Assembly (NCBI GenBank): GCA_018417955.1
Contig: JACTVC010000037.1
Coordinates: 420,740 to 484,739 of the forward strand
From: Laccaria trichodermophora
Lineage: Eukaryota > Basidiomycota > Agaricomycetes > Agaricales > Hydnangiaceae
Reading direction: 5' to 3'
Length of the DNA: 64,000 nucleotides
The notes beneath the pieces are model-generated. The model was not told the origin of the DNA, did no database searches, and saw only the letters and a list, made by a program, of their open reading frames with translations. Below are positions 32,561 through 44,681 of the stretch, in pieces (the stretch's first letter is position 1; each line of letters begins with the position of its first letter). The position numbers were made by a program, and so were the translations under genes.

Positions 32561-33529
32561 CTTCATAGTATATACATATATATTGCACCAGCACAGCTAT
32601 CAGAAAAAGGTGTCTCCTATGCACAAGTAATGTGTTTTTATTGGAAGGTCCTCCACCAGTGTATCATATTCAGCTGTATTTGTGGGACCCATAATATATA
32701 CAATAGTTATTGAAGGCTGCTTGTGTTCTGAAAGAACTGTTTAATTCTCAGATGTTTATGGAACAATCAATGGGCCCTGCTGTTCAAAAAATAACTCACT
32801 TGATATTGAGATACATGTAGGCCAAAGGTAATTTACAATATCTCATTGCCCTGCAGTAGGCCTCTTATTGTGATTGATCATCCTGTATGTTTTTCAGTTG
32901 TAATAGCTCACATTCATGGCATTTAACTGATGACTGCAGCCCTATCACTATGTATAATCATATTATATTTACAGGGTGCACCACAACTTGTGCCGCCAGA
33001 CAAAACTAATCACTGTAGTACATTTACAAGGTGCACCGCAAGTGATGCCGCCGGAGGACAATATGCATCCTCTGCATGATAAGTCCCCATTGGGGAGAAA
33101 AATGGTGAGGGCGCAACTTGTGCCTCCAGACAAACTAATCACTATAGTATATTTACAAGGTGTGCCACGGTATGCATCCTCTGCATGGTGATTAACTACT
33201 ATGTTTTGTCATTATAGTATATTTACAGTGTGCCACAAGTGACGCCGCCGGATGACAAGATGCATCCTCCGCACATGATAGGTCCCCGTCGGGGAGAGGA
33301 ACGGCCATCTCAAGCTGATGAGTGATTGTAATGATCACGGCCCGACCATTAGTAAGGCACAGTGTAGAAATGCGGCCGGTCCAGCTGGGTTCATGTGGCA
33401 CGGTCGGCTGTCACATCCGGTTACTCCATTGGGTAAGGCACAGGTTCACTAACATATGTGCTTCTGGTGCTCGTCGGGAATGCGTATTTACCTCCTGACC
33501 TTTCTCAGTGATCCTAACAGTACCTCGTC

Positions 33530-34300
33530 CCCATCGCAGATTTGCATTACACAGCGACCCCGCGGCACGCCCAGTTTTCAGCCTTTTGTGAAAGTTGTGG
33601 TGAAGGATTTGCTGTGGAGTGGCGTCTAGTCAATAAGTGAGTCACGTCGTTTGAAAATCCGATTCCAGAAAACTTACCTCAAGACAGCTCATCCACTCTT
33701 CGATCTCGCCTCCAACCACCGTCGTCGTTATGCTGAGAAAGTTACCTCAGTTTCCCCTTCATAGTTCTGAACACGCACTTACATTGTCCCGAAGCTCGTC
33801 ACCCTCTACTGCCAACTAGAAATGAGGAGATGGGATCGAGGACAGTAGACCCGAGTTCCAAGACACAGAGTAAGTGACCATGTAATACAGTTAACGGAAG
33901 AAACGACTGATTAGTGTTACAGTCCTTCCATATCCGATGTCCACATCTTGCTCAACCCTACACACCCGTTACTCGCCGTCGAATTTACGGGGGTAGACGC
34001 TGAGTCGAGGCTACGGACACGGAGCCTATGGCAGAGCTCAGATTCTGTTCCTAATCTTAAGACATGATGGTGGACTTACTCGACATCAGAGGCACTCCCC
34101 GTCGTCGTCCTCTCAACCTGCGCAACGCCTTCAAATGCGTCCCCTCTCGTCGTCTCAGAGAAGTCATTGATGTTGGATCATCTGACTTGCTGATTATGCG
34201 AGTGTTTCGACGAAAAAAGTTCTGAAACGTCAGGTAAATAAGTCTAGATACCATGTAAGTGAACATATCTTGTCGTGAAACGGGAGAGATGACTTACTCA
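33530..34300. repeat. Degenerate duplicated block A
   Basis: Shares scattered words with 43780-44440: CGGCACGCCCA, CACCGT[CA]GTCGTTAT, AATGAGGAGA followed by GATCGAGGAC, and GGCACTCCCCGTCGT. The order is the same in both. It is probably two decayed copies of one old gene or element; neither has an open frame long enough to name. Confidence 0.55.
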
Positions 34301-34754
34301 AAATGATTAGCGCCCAACATCAACGTCATCACGCATGCTCCGCCGAACACCACGCACACACACACTCGGTGCATTCGTTCTCATAGTACAAGAACAGTGG
34401 CCGATGTTGGAACATTGTCAATGGGGTTGTCGATAACGCGAGAGGGTGACCTTTGAGCGGACGCTGAAATACCCCAGAAGAAAATGCCGCATAAGGAAAG
34501 TCTATCGGTGTGCTTACACAACTCAACCAATCAAGCCACGTTCTCGATGAACCTGCCTCTTAACGTCGCAATGACCGTGAATTCTCCAAGAATTCCTCTA
34601 GAAATAGTGGAATTCATCATCGACGTCCTCAACACAGATCACAAAATTGATGCTATAAAGGCGTGTTCCCAAACCTGTAAAGCTTTTCTTCCCCGTTGTC
34701 GGAAACCCATTTTCTTCAGGATTGATCTCAATCCCAGACTTGATAGAAGGCGTA

Positions 34755-37261
34755 CACTACCTGATTAAAAGTAATGTCACATCATTTTTTGGACAAAGTT
34801 GGTGCTATAACACAAGAACCAAACATTTTAAGAACTAAACTCTGGTGTATGAAACATAGCTAAGGAGGTGTAGATTGTACATACCAAGTTTGAGGGTGAA
34901 CAAAAAAAAACTCAGGATAAGGCAGGGCATTGACTGTGACAACTCCTAAAACTGGGATGTAACAAAATGGGAAATTCTGAATGACTGCAACCTACTGCAA
35001 GCAATTCACCATTTGAAGAAGAGATATTTTGAACACTGAATCTCCCTGCTATTATCATGAGCTTCATAAAGTCCTTGGGCCAGAAAATTTTATATCCTCC
35101 CTAAAAGGTAAGGTTGAACTTGTTCTCCACTTTATGTATTTTCACTCAATATATTTGTTGGAATGAGGCAAATTAACTCCCTATTAATGTTTGTAGTGTG
35201 TATAATACAAAAGGTATGTAGAAATGTTAAAATGAACATTGCATGATGTCTGTAGATGTGAAGCGTTCACTCTGAACTTCTCGCATAGCTGAAGCCAAGA
35301 GGGAAGGAGGAGGCAAGAATGGGTGGATCTGGGATCAACACCCATGAGTGAGCAATGAGCAGTTACAAGATACTCAGCTGGCCCAACATGATTATGCATA
35401 CTGTAGGAAGTACAGTTATACAAAGCACTACATGTAGTGCAAGAGGATGGCAAGACTGCTGACAAGGTGGTGGTTCAAGACAAAAGATCAATATTAGTGT
35501 TTGGAAGTCCGGTCTCGTGACTGGAAAAAGACCGTAACCAGACCAGACCAAGACCGCAAAAGACCGGACCTGCGGTTACGGTCTTTTATTTTTGAAATGT
35601 AAAGACCGCAAAAAAACCGGTTAACGTGAACCGGTTTTGACCGGTTTGGACCGGTCTTTTGTAGCCCCTTAAATACCCTTTAAAACGCACCCAAGAACGT
35701 ACGATTTGGTAAAAAAACGAGAGAGATATGAATTAACATGTAAATTACTTTGGGGAATAATAGATGTACCAGACTTATTTTATAGAAGCACCAATTCCTA
35801 TCAGAATTTAACGTTCTTGGGCTCGTTTTGAAGCTATTAAAAATGTTAATAAATTTACCGATTAATGATTTTAAAATATTGGCCTAAAGACCGGTCATAA
35901 ACCAGTTAAAACCGATGCAGACCGAAACCGGTCTATAGACCGCAAAAAACCGCAGTCTGCGTTCTTTTTGCAGTCCAGTCTGGTCTTTTGACTTCTGGGG
36001 AAAATGCAGACCGGTTATGGTTACGGTTAACGCCCCTGGGCATCAAAAAACCGGACCGAACCGGACTTTCAAACACTAATCAATATATTATGTAAGATAT
36101 CCAAATCTAGCTATATACCACTGTTTGACTATGGCCTCTGGGCATTCCCTTCCAATCCTATATCACAGTAGAAGTTAATCTCCAGAGTTTTTCTGAAAGT
36201 AAACAAGCATCTACAACATTGGTCTGTCTTTTCTGCAAGAAGAAAAAATGCTACCATCCTTTTGAGTTAATCCATGGAGACTCAGAATGTCCTTTAAACA
36301 ACACCTGAAGTATAATATGATAGCAAATAAATTTACACTGGGTATAACTTGAAAAGTCCCCAACAAAAGTACATTTTGCATAGAGCAATCATCCTGGACC
36401 AATCCTTGACATTTTTCTTGGTGAATTGGGGCTGAAAATATTTCACAACACACTTCTCATACTTAGGAACACCACCCCAAAGAAATAAACAGAGGTCCTA
36501 TTTATACAAGGATCTGAGACCCCCAGACCTTTCTAGGCCAGATTTAGACATCCCTCTGTCATGCTTTAGTGAGCTTTGCAGGCCATATGAGAAGCATCTG
36601 TGTCCAAAACTCAAAAGGTAGGTAGAAGCACTTACCATTGACAGTTCAAATTAACTATGTTGACTGTAACCCTTTGGAAGTAGGTGTTCTGGGAATGATA
36701 ATGATGATACATTTCTTAATTTTCACACTTTGTTGACTTTAAATAATGATTGCATGCTTAAATCTTGTGAATGGGGTCAGATAAGACTATGTAACAGTAA
36801 TAATTATGTATCTGTACAATACTATGACAATAGATGCCTTCTCCTGTCAAACCTCAGAAACATTTTTAGCTGGAAATGGGCAAGGAGGGCAATGCATTTG
36901 AATTTACCTTTTAGAATAGAATATACAAGCTTATAGCATAGATACTTGACGGAGCTCATAACAATAGCAGGGAGATCCAGTGTACAAAATATCTCTTCTT
37001 CAAGTGGTGAATTGCTTTCAGTAGGTTGCAGTCATTCAGAATTTCCTATTTTGTTGCATCCCAGTTTTGGAAGTTGTCACAGTCAATGCCCTGCCTTATC
37101 CTGAGTTTTTATTTGTTCACCCCCAAACTTGGTATGTACAATCTACACCTCCTTAGCTATGTTTCATACACCAGAATTTAGTTCTTAAAATGTTTGGTTC
37201 TTGTGTTATAGCACCAACTTTGTCCAAAAAATGATGTGACATTACTTTTGATCAGGTAGTG
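34755..37261. mobile_element. 2.5 kb TA-inserted DNA element with ~305 bp terminal inverted repeats
   Basis: The termini CACTACCTGAT and ATCAGGTAGTG are flanked by TA on both sides (34753-34754, 37262-37263), the target duplication of Tc1/mariner-like elements. The left repeat 34755-35062 matches the reverse complement of about 36950-37261 with about 20 differences, mostly transitions. No transposase frame remains. The interior holds a nested MITE. A non-autonomous Tc1/mariner-type element is the best reading. Confidence 0.88.
35495..36078. mobile_element. hAT-type MITE (584 bp) nested in the TA element
   Basis: Ends TAGTGTTTGGAAGTCCGGT and ACCGGACTTTCAAACACTA are inverted repeats, flanked on both sides by the perfect 8 bp duplication ATCAATAT (35487-35494, 36079-36086). 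Eight-bp duplications and TAGTG-type ends are typical of hAT elements. The interior is packed with ACCGGT and AAGACCG words in both orientations. No ORF is seen. Confidence 0.9.
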
Positions 37262-38033
37262 TATATCCCCAAATGACGACAGTAACGATGCTCATCCTTG
37301 CAGGATGAGATCATTCCTCGATCTCCTCGAGAAGACACCCGATATCACATTCTACGTGCAAGATTTGGACTTATACATTTAGCAAACATTTACCTAGAGG
37401 ATTCCGATTGCCCCAGAATCATCCATGCCCTAAACATGCTCTCCAACCCCACTGCATTCTTCCTCTGTCATGTTGTCTCGCGTCCAGGAGATCTTGATTC
37501 AGTGTATTGGGATGACCTCCACCCCAATTTCATATCCTGCATCCATCGCATTATTAGCTCACCCAAGCTGACCCAGCTCGATTTTGCATCGTTCACCAAC
37601 TTCCCTCTGTCCACTTTCTCTTGGTGTGGTGGCGGCATCAAAGAGCTCTTGTTGTGGAGTGTCGGGTTATCAACGGGGGGCTCTACGCTCCCTGTTATGA
37701 CTCCCATTCGCTTGTGCACACTTGCCTGTGACGACGCTGGCTTGATTCTCATAGGGCAATCACTCAAACAATCCGAATATCCCATATTGGATCTAACTCA
37801 CGTTCATCGCTTCATCGCATGTCTGGTAAATGATGAAGATGAACAAGGCAACATTTGCATGAGAGAGATACCATCCTCTTCCGCACTCTTGCATATGTTC
37901 AGGTCCACGTCCACAGTATGTTCTTCTCCCCTTTTTTCATAAAGAAAATTACGCTAGTTGCTTCGACATTGCCCTCATATTTTCCAGGTGCGAAGCCCCG
38001 ACAACTCATACCGTGCCTCAGCTCATTTTATTT

Positions 38034-38959
38034 ATGAATAGAGCACAGATCAAACTACTCAAAGAGGTCAACAACGTGTACCGTGACCTTTGCTTTCCCC
38101 TTCCATCAACCCTAATAATGACAGCCTCGTCACCATCGCAGACTGTTCAACAACTACCGCTTGGCACCCCTGATCTATATATTATCAAAGCTGTGAGGAA
38201 TTTACGTAGAGGGAGGCTTTTGGTGGAGACATGAGCAAGTGGCGAAAGCTCGGAGAACTTTAGAAGTTTCTGAAATGAGATGCGCGTGTTGTCTCATGTG
38301 AAGAACCGTGCGCAGCGTGTCACTGCTTATCAAGGTTATTCATGTACCCTTGGAATGAAGCCTGTGTTCCTTTAACTAGATAAGTATTGATCTGACGTTG
38401 GGATTTTATTTAAATTTAATGCCTGCCATAACAGAGTATGTGTGTAACCCACCACATCAAGTTCAAGGGTGTTCTGGTAACGTCACAGCTTTTTAAATGA
38501 TTCTTGCAAGCAGAGGCCACAAAAATATTTTTCAAGGCCTCGGACGGACCTCCCCATCCCCTATTCGGCTGCTCCGCCAGCCGCTTGGAAAGTTTCGCAC
38601 TGCGTTTTCCAATGCTTCTACCTGCCCTTTAAACTCGAAAGGCAGCACAATCAACTTCCATTGTTCATAACAACAGTGTCAAGTGATTCCTTATCGCTAC
38701 TAATGACCTCCCCCGATTTCGGAGCTTTCTGATCCCTCAAGCCCCACAGACAAATATGTTCAGCCATCCATGTATTTGGCAATCGATTCCATACCTTTCG
38801 GGTTTTGTGAGGAGCTTACAGACAGTTGGCAGACAGCTGGCAGGAATAACCTGATCTATTCGCACGAGGTGATGTACCTCTAATGTAACTTAGATTCATG
38901 GGCCGACTATATAGGCCCACCACCCTGATAGTCTTCACGTATCCCAGAGCATCCTCGAA
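38034..38959. other. Intergenic, no gene supported
   Basis: Continues from the broken F-box 3' end. Only short ORFs without splice support. Confidence 0.5.
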
Positions 38960-39579
38960 ATGTTGACCAGCGGAAAGCAGTATCTCATTCGCAATAAAGC
39001 ATCTAATGCTTATATCCAGTGTGCACTCCATGAAGGCAAAAGTCTTAATCCCAAGAGTGTCATATCCATTCCGCCCGGAGTGCAAGCACACCTGGTGAGT
39101 CTCCAATCTCCTGCACTTTTCATATTCTAACCGTTCTTTGTTTACCGCAGTGGATGATCAAAAAAGACGGTGAATTTTACGTCCTCAAGGCAAAGGGAGC
39201 ACCTGCGTTCGCCAAAGATCACCTCGTTTTCGTTTCACTGCTCGAAGAGTCTAACGTTGACGTGAAGTGGTGAATCACTGCTGTTCCACAATCCAGATGT
39301 AATGATTTCCTGTGAGAGTCCTTCAGTTTTTAATCCTGGGTCATTTTATTTTATTTTCTCAGCATCGAGTCTCTGAACAAGCATGGAGGTTGGGTTTTAC
39401 CCACCGGTGAACCATATACCCAGGTGAGCGGTTGCAGGCCTTATTTCACATATTGTGAACACTTACACTGCGTGAAAAAAAAGGTTGCCTTTCGCCCGCT
39501 CATCATAGGTCTGAGCGATCCACCATTCTATCCCCCAAGTCAGCTCTGGATCATCACTCCCTTTGACGCTGACGAGTGA
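38960..39579 (+). CDS. Small beta-trefoil-like protein (protease-inhibitor or lectin type), four exons
   Basis: Exons 38960-39094, 39151-39269, 39363-39423 and 39484-39579 join in phase to 137 codons including stop. No exon is long enough to stand out alone. The protein opens MLTSGKQYLIRNKASNAYIQ, has LWMIKKDGEFYVLKAKG in the middle and ends SQLWIITPFDADE. Short size, repeated strand blocks and the closing QLWxI..P motif resemble fungal beta-trefoil proteins such as I66-type serine protease inhibitors. No signal peptide is visible, which suits cytosolic defence proteins of mushrooms. The family call is by fold-like pattern only. Confidence 0.6.
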
Positions 39580-39891
39580 AGAATGACCTGATGTTGAATG
39601 TACCGTTCTGTCGATTTGTTGCAATAAACCTGTATGATAAGTAGGAGGGGAAAGGACTCAGTTACGTTACTGAATAAAGTTTTCGGGCCTGCCAAATGTG
39701 ATTTTGCTTTACAAATGATGTGAGCTGGAAGCTTGAGAGAGAAGGTAACCTACACAAGACGCTTATTCTACCTACCCAAAGTTGACTTGAGGCTAAGACA
39801 ATGTGTCCGTTAAGTGCGGAATGGCGCTCCCGTCTTTCTCACTACCTTGCATTGCTTCATGTCGAAAGTTTTAAAAAGCCTAGCCCCTGAA

Positions 39892-42800
39892 GCCCAGTCA
39901 AAACCCCGATGGTTGAAATCGGCTGAGAGTGGCTGAAATTGGCAAAAAACGATTTTGACAGATGTTCGGACTATAGCAGATGAAAATCGGTTGGAATGTG
40001 CTGATATCGTGCGATGTTCAAAATACTTAGTAAACACAGCTGCTGAGATCAGCCGAAATCGGTTGATATCTACTCTGTATTGTAATGGTTATCGGATGAA
40101 ATCAGTCATGGTAGAACAATTTATGTGATGATAAAAGATCATTTTCTATTCGATATCGTATGAAACAAGCAGATTGTACACCTATGAACCCATGCCCTGC
40201 TTCCTCCTCTCCTCCTTCGCCACGCTGACTAGTTCATGTCTGACAGTATAGAATTAGTTATCTTCCCCAGCATCATATGATAAAAAGCTTACCTTCCTCT
40301 CCTCCACAAGTTGAACTGATCGGTTGCCTCTTTTCATGAGACTTTCCGAGCCGAGTTCTTGCAGAAATGATGACCAAACAATCTAAAGAGGTTTGCGTTA
40401 GACGTGAATATGGTCAACAACTCACATTTCTGAATTGCTGCTAGGCTGAAATCTGAACCAAGGACCAACGGCGGCGGTGTGAGTAGTGTTGGCAACGTTT
40501 GTTGTTAGAGGCTGTGCATCAGGCGTGGGGTCGCTCAACAGAAAAGGGGACGCCGGGGGTTTTCGATGCCTAGCTCATCTAACGGTCTTTTAGTTGAAGG
40601 GTGGGGTGCGAGATTGAAAAAGGTACTGTAGACTTTAATATAGGTGCGTCGTCAATGCCTCGCAGGAAGAAGATAACACAGAGTATGTACAATGGATTGA
40701 TGAGTTTCAACTGGAGTCAAAGAAGGATGTGAGCAATGAAGGAATGGCATACAATGTGAATCACACCTTGATCGTGAGAGGCTTAGCGTTGGTGGCTTGA
40801 GTTAAATCGACAACTGGTGGTGGTGGAGAGTCATCGGGAACATCCTGGATGGGAGAGAGCTGTGTTATGGAGTTCACCTGTGCGATGATGGGAGAAGGCA
40901 GCACTGGCGAGGAAACATCGCTCGCGTGATTATCAGGGACACCGGCTGTCATCGCCAGTTGGCGGGGACTACTGGAGCACCATCAATGACTGTGACGTGG
41001 GTGAGAAGGTTGTTGACAGGGATGAGCGGCGATGTGATGGAAGTAGCTGAGGTGGGTGTCAATGGAACCGTTGGTGGTATGCCGGGGGAAACTGGGATCG
41101 TGACTTCAGTAAGGGACGAGGTCACTGTTAATGGTGAGATCGGAGGTGCAACCGTGATGGGTGTCGATGGGATTGAAACTGTCGTAGTGATTGAAGTTGG
41201 TGTTGAGGAAACTGTCGATGAAGTGTAGAGAAGGTGTCAGCCCCGAGAAACGACATGATGGTGGAGTGAAAACAAGATGGAAAGAGTCGGAAGGAGAAAA
41301 TTTCTTGGGACGATGGAGGACGATGTGGTACGACGGAAACGTTTAGGAGCGATCGGAGTTTGAACTGACTTGGTGCGCGTTTGAGAGCCTGTTGGGAGTT
41401 AGCTAAACGTGTCAATGCAAACATGCGCGCGAACACCTAGCACTTTCTCCAGTGCACATATGCATAATTAGATGTGTGTTTATGTTGTAGATACAATGTG
41501 AACATTTAAAATCTGCTCTCTCATGTTTGATTGGAAATTGAAATGATCTGAACCGATTTGATACAATCAAACAAATCAAATCGGTTCAGATCATTTCAAT
41601 TTCCAATCAAACATGAGAGAGCAGATTTTAAATGTTCACATTGTATCTACAACATAAACACACATCTAATTATGCATATGTGCACTGGAGAAAGTGCTAG
41701 GTGTTCGCGCGCATGTTTGCATTGACACGTTTAGCTAACTCCCAACAGGCTCTCAAACGCGCACCAAGTCAGTTCAAACTCCGATCGCTCCTAAACGTTT
41801 CCGTCGTACCACATCGTCCTCCATCGTCCCAAGAAATTTTCTCCTTCCGACTCTTTCCATCTTGTTTTCACTCCACCATCATGTCGTTTCTCGGGGCTGA
41901 CACCTTCTCTACACTTCATCGACAGTTTCCTCAACACCAACTTCAATCACTACGACAGTTTCAATCCCATCGACACCCATCACGGTTGCACCTCCGATCT
42001 CACCATTAACAGTGACCTCGTCCCTTACTGAAGTCACGATCCCAGTTTCCCCCGGCATACCACCAACGGTTCCATTGACACCCACCTCAGCTACTTCCAT
42101 CACATCGCCGCTCATCCCTGTCAACAACCTTCTCACCCACGTCACAGTCATTGATGGTGCTCCAGTAGTCCCCGCCAACTGGCGATGACAGCCGGTGTCC
42201 CTGATAATCACGCGAGCGATGTTTCCTCGCCAGTGCTGCCTTCTCCCATCATCGCACAGGTGAACTCCATAACACAGCTCTCTCCCATCCAGGATGTTCC
42301 CGATGACTCTCCACCACCACCAGTTGTCGATTTAACTCAAGCCACCAACGCTAAGCCTCTCACGATCAAGGTGTGATTCACATTGTATGCCATTCCTTCA
42401 TTGCTCACATCCTTCTTTGACTCCAGTTGAAACTCATCAATCCATTGTACATACTCTGTGTTATCTTCTTCCTGCGAGGCATTGACGACGCACCTATATT
42501 AAAGTCTACAGTACCTTTTTCAATCTCGCACCCCACCCTTCAACTAAAAGACCGTTAGATGAGCTAGGCATCGAAAACCCCCGGCGTCCCCTTTTCTGTT
42601 GAGCGACCCCACGCCTGATGCACAGCCTCTAACAACAAACGTTGCCAACACTACTCACACCGCCGCCGTTGGTCCTTGGTTCAGATTTCAGCCTAGCAGC
42701 AATTCAGAAATGTGAGTTGTTGACCATATTCACGTCTAACGCAAACCTCTTTAGATTGTTTGGTCATCATTTCTGCAAGAACTCGGCTCGGAAAGTCTCA

Positions 42801-43245
42801 TGAAAAGAGGCAACCGATCAGTTCAACTTGTGGAGGAGAGGAAGGTAAGCTTTTTATCATATGATGCTGGGGAAGATAACTAATTCTATACTGTCAGACA
42901 TGAACTAGTCAGCGTGGCGAAGGAGGAGAGGAGGAAGCAGGGCATGGGTTCATAGGTGTACAATCTGCTTGTTTCATACGATATCGAATAGAAAATGATC
43001 TTTTATCATCACATAAATTGTTCTACCATGACTGATTTCATCCGATAACCATTACAATACAGAGTAGATATCAACCGATTTCGGCTGATCTCAGCAGCTG
43101 TGTTTACTAAGTATTTTGAACATCGCACGATATCAGCACATTCCAACCGATTTTCATCTGCTATAGTCCGAACATCTGTCAAAATCGTTTTTTGCCAATT
43201 TCAGCCACTCTCAGCCGATTTCAACCGTCGGGGTTTTGACTGGGC
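39892..43245. mobile_element. 3.35 kb near-perfect palindrome (foldback element)
   Basis: The arms 39892-41562 and 41575-43245 (1,671 bp each) are reverse complements with one mismatch noticed (39910/43227) and no indel: paired positions always sum to 83137. The spacer is 12 nt (41563-41574). Both outer edges are flanked by CTGAA (39887-39891 and 43246-43250), consistent with a 5 bp target duplication. No transposase is seen in an arm. Each arm carries the same Thr/Pro/Ser-rich coding stretch in opposite directions. Confidence 0.85.
41881..42376 (+). CDS. Thr/Pro/Ser-rich ORFs in the right palindrome arm (mirror copy at 40761-41256, minus strand)
   Basis: Two open stretches overlap as ATGA at 42185: the first reads VPLTPTSATSITSPLIPVNN and ends PANWR, the second MTAGVPDNHASDVSSP. 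After LTIK a GTGTGA donor and a pyrimidine-rich tract ending TCCAG suggest a further exon. No family recognised. The left arm encodes the identical protein on the minus strand. Confidence 0.35.
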
Positions 43246-43549
43246 CTGAAGCTTCAAAGCTTCAATAGTATTATATCAATAACGGAGGTAAAATCATGTG
43301 CGACTTGATAGACACTGAATCAGTGCGCCAAGGCCGACGATCCCCACCACAGAGAAGATAACCAGTGGCTTGCTGATGGTGAAGGCGCCGCTGGATGCGA
43401 ACCCCTGATCGGCAACGTAGTGAGGAACAAAGAGATCGTTTTGTATCCAAACGATCTACGCACACGATTGCCTCCTATTTCTCAGAGATGACCACGCCTA
43501 GCAAGCTGAATGGATAATAACGGTCCGTCGTTGGGACTGCGCGTATACG

Positions 43550-44440
43550 ATGGGTCTGATCATCGACGTCAGGGAACAAGTAGTGAACTTACGTAGACGC
43601 CTCCAGCCACTTTGTCAAGTAAGTGAACAAGGGGACATGATCGTATGGAAGGGGGGAGTCGGCTGTGCAAGAATCTACCTGAATGTCAGTCCATACTCGC
43701 TGGTACTCGTTGACAACAGCCCGACCTTTGCTTTTCTTCTCTGTCAACCCGAACAACCCTTTGCGCAGACTTGTATTAGACGGCTACAGCACGGCACGCC
43801 CAATCTTCAGCCCATGAAAGTTTTGAGGGTGAAGGAATTAGCGCGAAGGGAAGGATTGAGGCTTCCAGTTAAGAACCTAAGTCTACGTCACTTTATCCGA
43901 TACTCATGTCGACAAGGCACGCTCCTTCGCCTGAGGTTAGTCCCATCAAGGGGGCACCATTCTACGGGAATTGTCTGCAGTCCCCAGCCACCGTAGTCGT
44001 TATCCTGAGGAGAGTACGTCAGACACTCCATCTCGTTCCAGAACAAAAAAACTTACTCCGCCGCCAGGCTCATCACGCACCCTTGTGCAGACCAAAATGA
44101 GGAGAAGGATCGAGGACGTGGGCAAGAGCTCCGCAAAACGAGGCCGCGAATCCGTCTGCCGTTAATGCAAGAGACGAGTCACTCAATGTGATTAGTGACT
44201 TACCTGCCCTCCACATCATCCCACATGCTGGATTCAACACATCCACCACGACAAAGGCATGCACACTCGACGTCGGACACGCGGGGGTCGGCAACGCGAG
44301 AGATACTCGAGGCTATAGACACGCAGTGGGGGCTAAAACATGTATCATTATGTGAGAGTCAGTTAAAGGTGGGAGACACGAGAGAAAGCTCACTCCAAAG
44401 GCACTCCCCGTCGTTGTTTGACTTTTCAACCTACCCGTAA
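43550..44440. repeat. Degenerate duplicated block B
   Basis: Partner of block A at 33530-34300 with the same word order. An ORF at 43550-43996 (148 aa) has no recognisable domain. Confidence 0.5.
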
Positions 44441-44681
44441 GTAAGTGAAGGATTTTGGCACAACGGATAATGGAATAACGGCCCGTGGGATTCCGATGCA
44501 ACGTCATGTGATAGCGAACAGCTCAACATTCAAATTGTGCCTGGGCCTACCGCTTCATTCGACGCTATCCTGCCTATCCTCCATCCAAACTCATCAATTG
44601 CTCAAACCGTTCAGTCCCAATCACTTTCCTCAAAATCTTCCTCACCGCCACTGGATCCCCCTCCTCCTTCACCTTCCTTGC

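Larger units (their letters stand above)
29690..33430. mobile_element. ~3.7 kb unclassified DNA element with degenerate inverted ends and inverted subterminal arrays
   Basis: The left end (about 29695-29790, GGGCCACC...GACAGCC...CCGGCCCGGCCGG) is a decayed inverted match to the right end (about 33360-33425, CCGGCCGCA...GGCTGTCAC). Internally, CTCCGGCGGAGCAATGCAAT arrays at the left face their reverse complement at the right. Intact transposase ORFs are absent, so this is a non-autonomous or dead element. Exact termini and target duplication could not be fixed. Confidence 0.55.
34547..38033 (+). pseudogene. F-box-like gene copy 2, split by a transposon
   Basis: The 5' part, 34547-34752, reads like copies 1 and 3 (PRIPLEIVEFIIDVLNTD, ACSQTCKAFLPRC). 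It is cut at a TA by the 34755-37261 element. The matching sequence resumes at about 37264 but with lesions: SFLDLLEKTPDITFYVQ ends in a TAG at 37379-37381, and the frame then shifts before HALNMLSN, HRIISSPKLTQLDF and NPLDLTH-like text to 37942, followed by a short exon to 38033. Insertion plus independent stop and frameshift make this clearly dead. Confidence 0.85.

Noticed and set aside
34755..37261. Treating the ~305 bp inverted repeats as LTRs
   Set aside because: They are inverted rather than direct and flanked by TA, which fits a DNA transposon.
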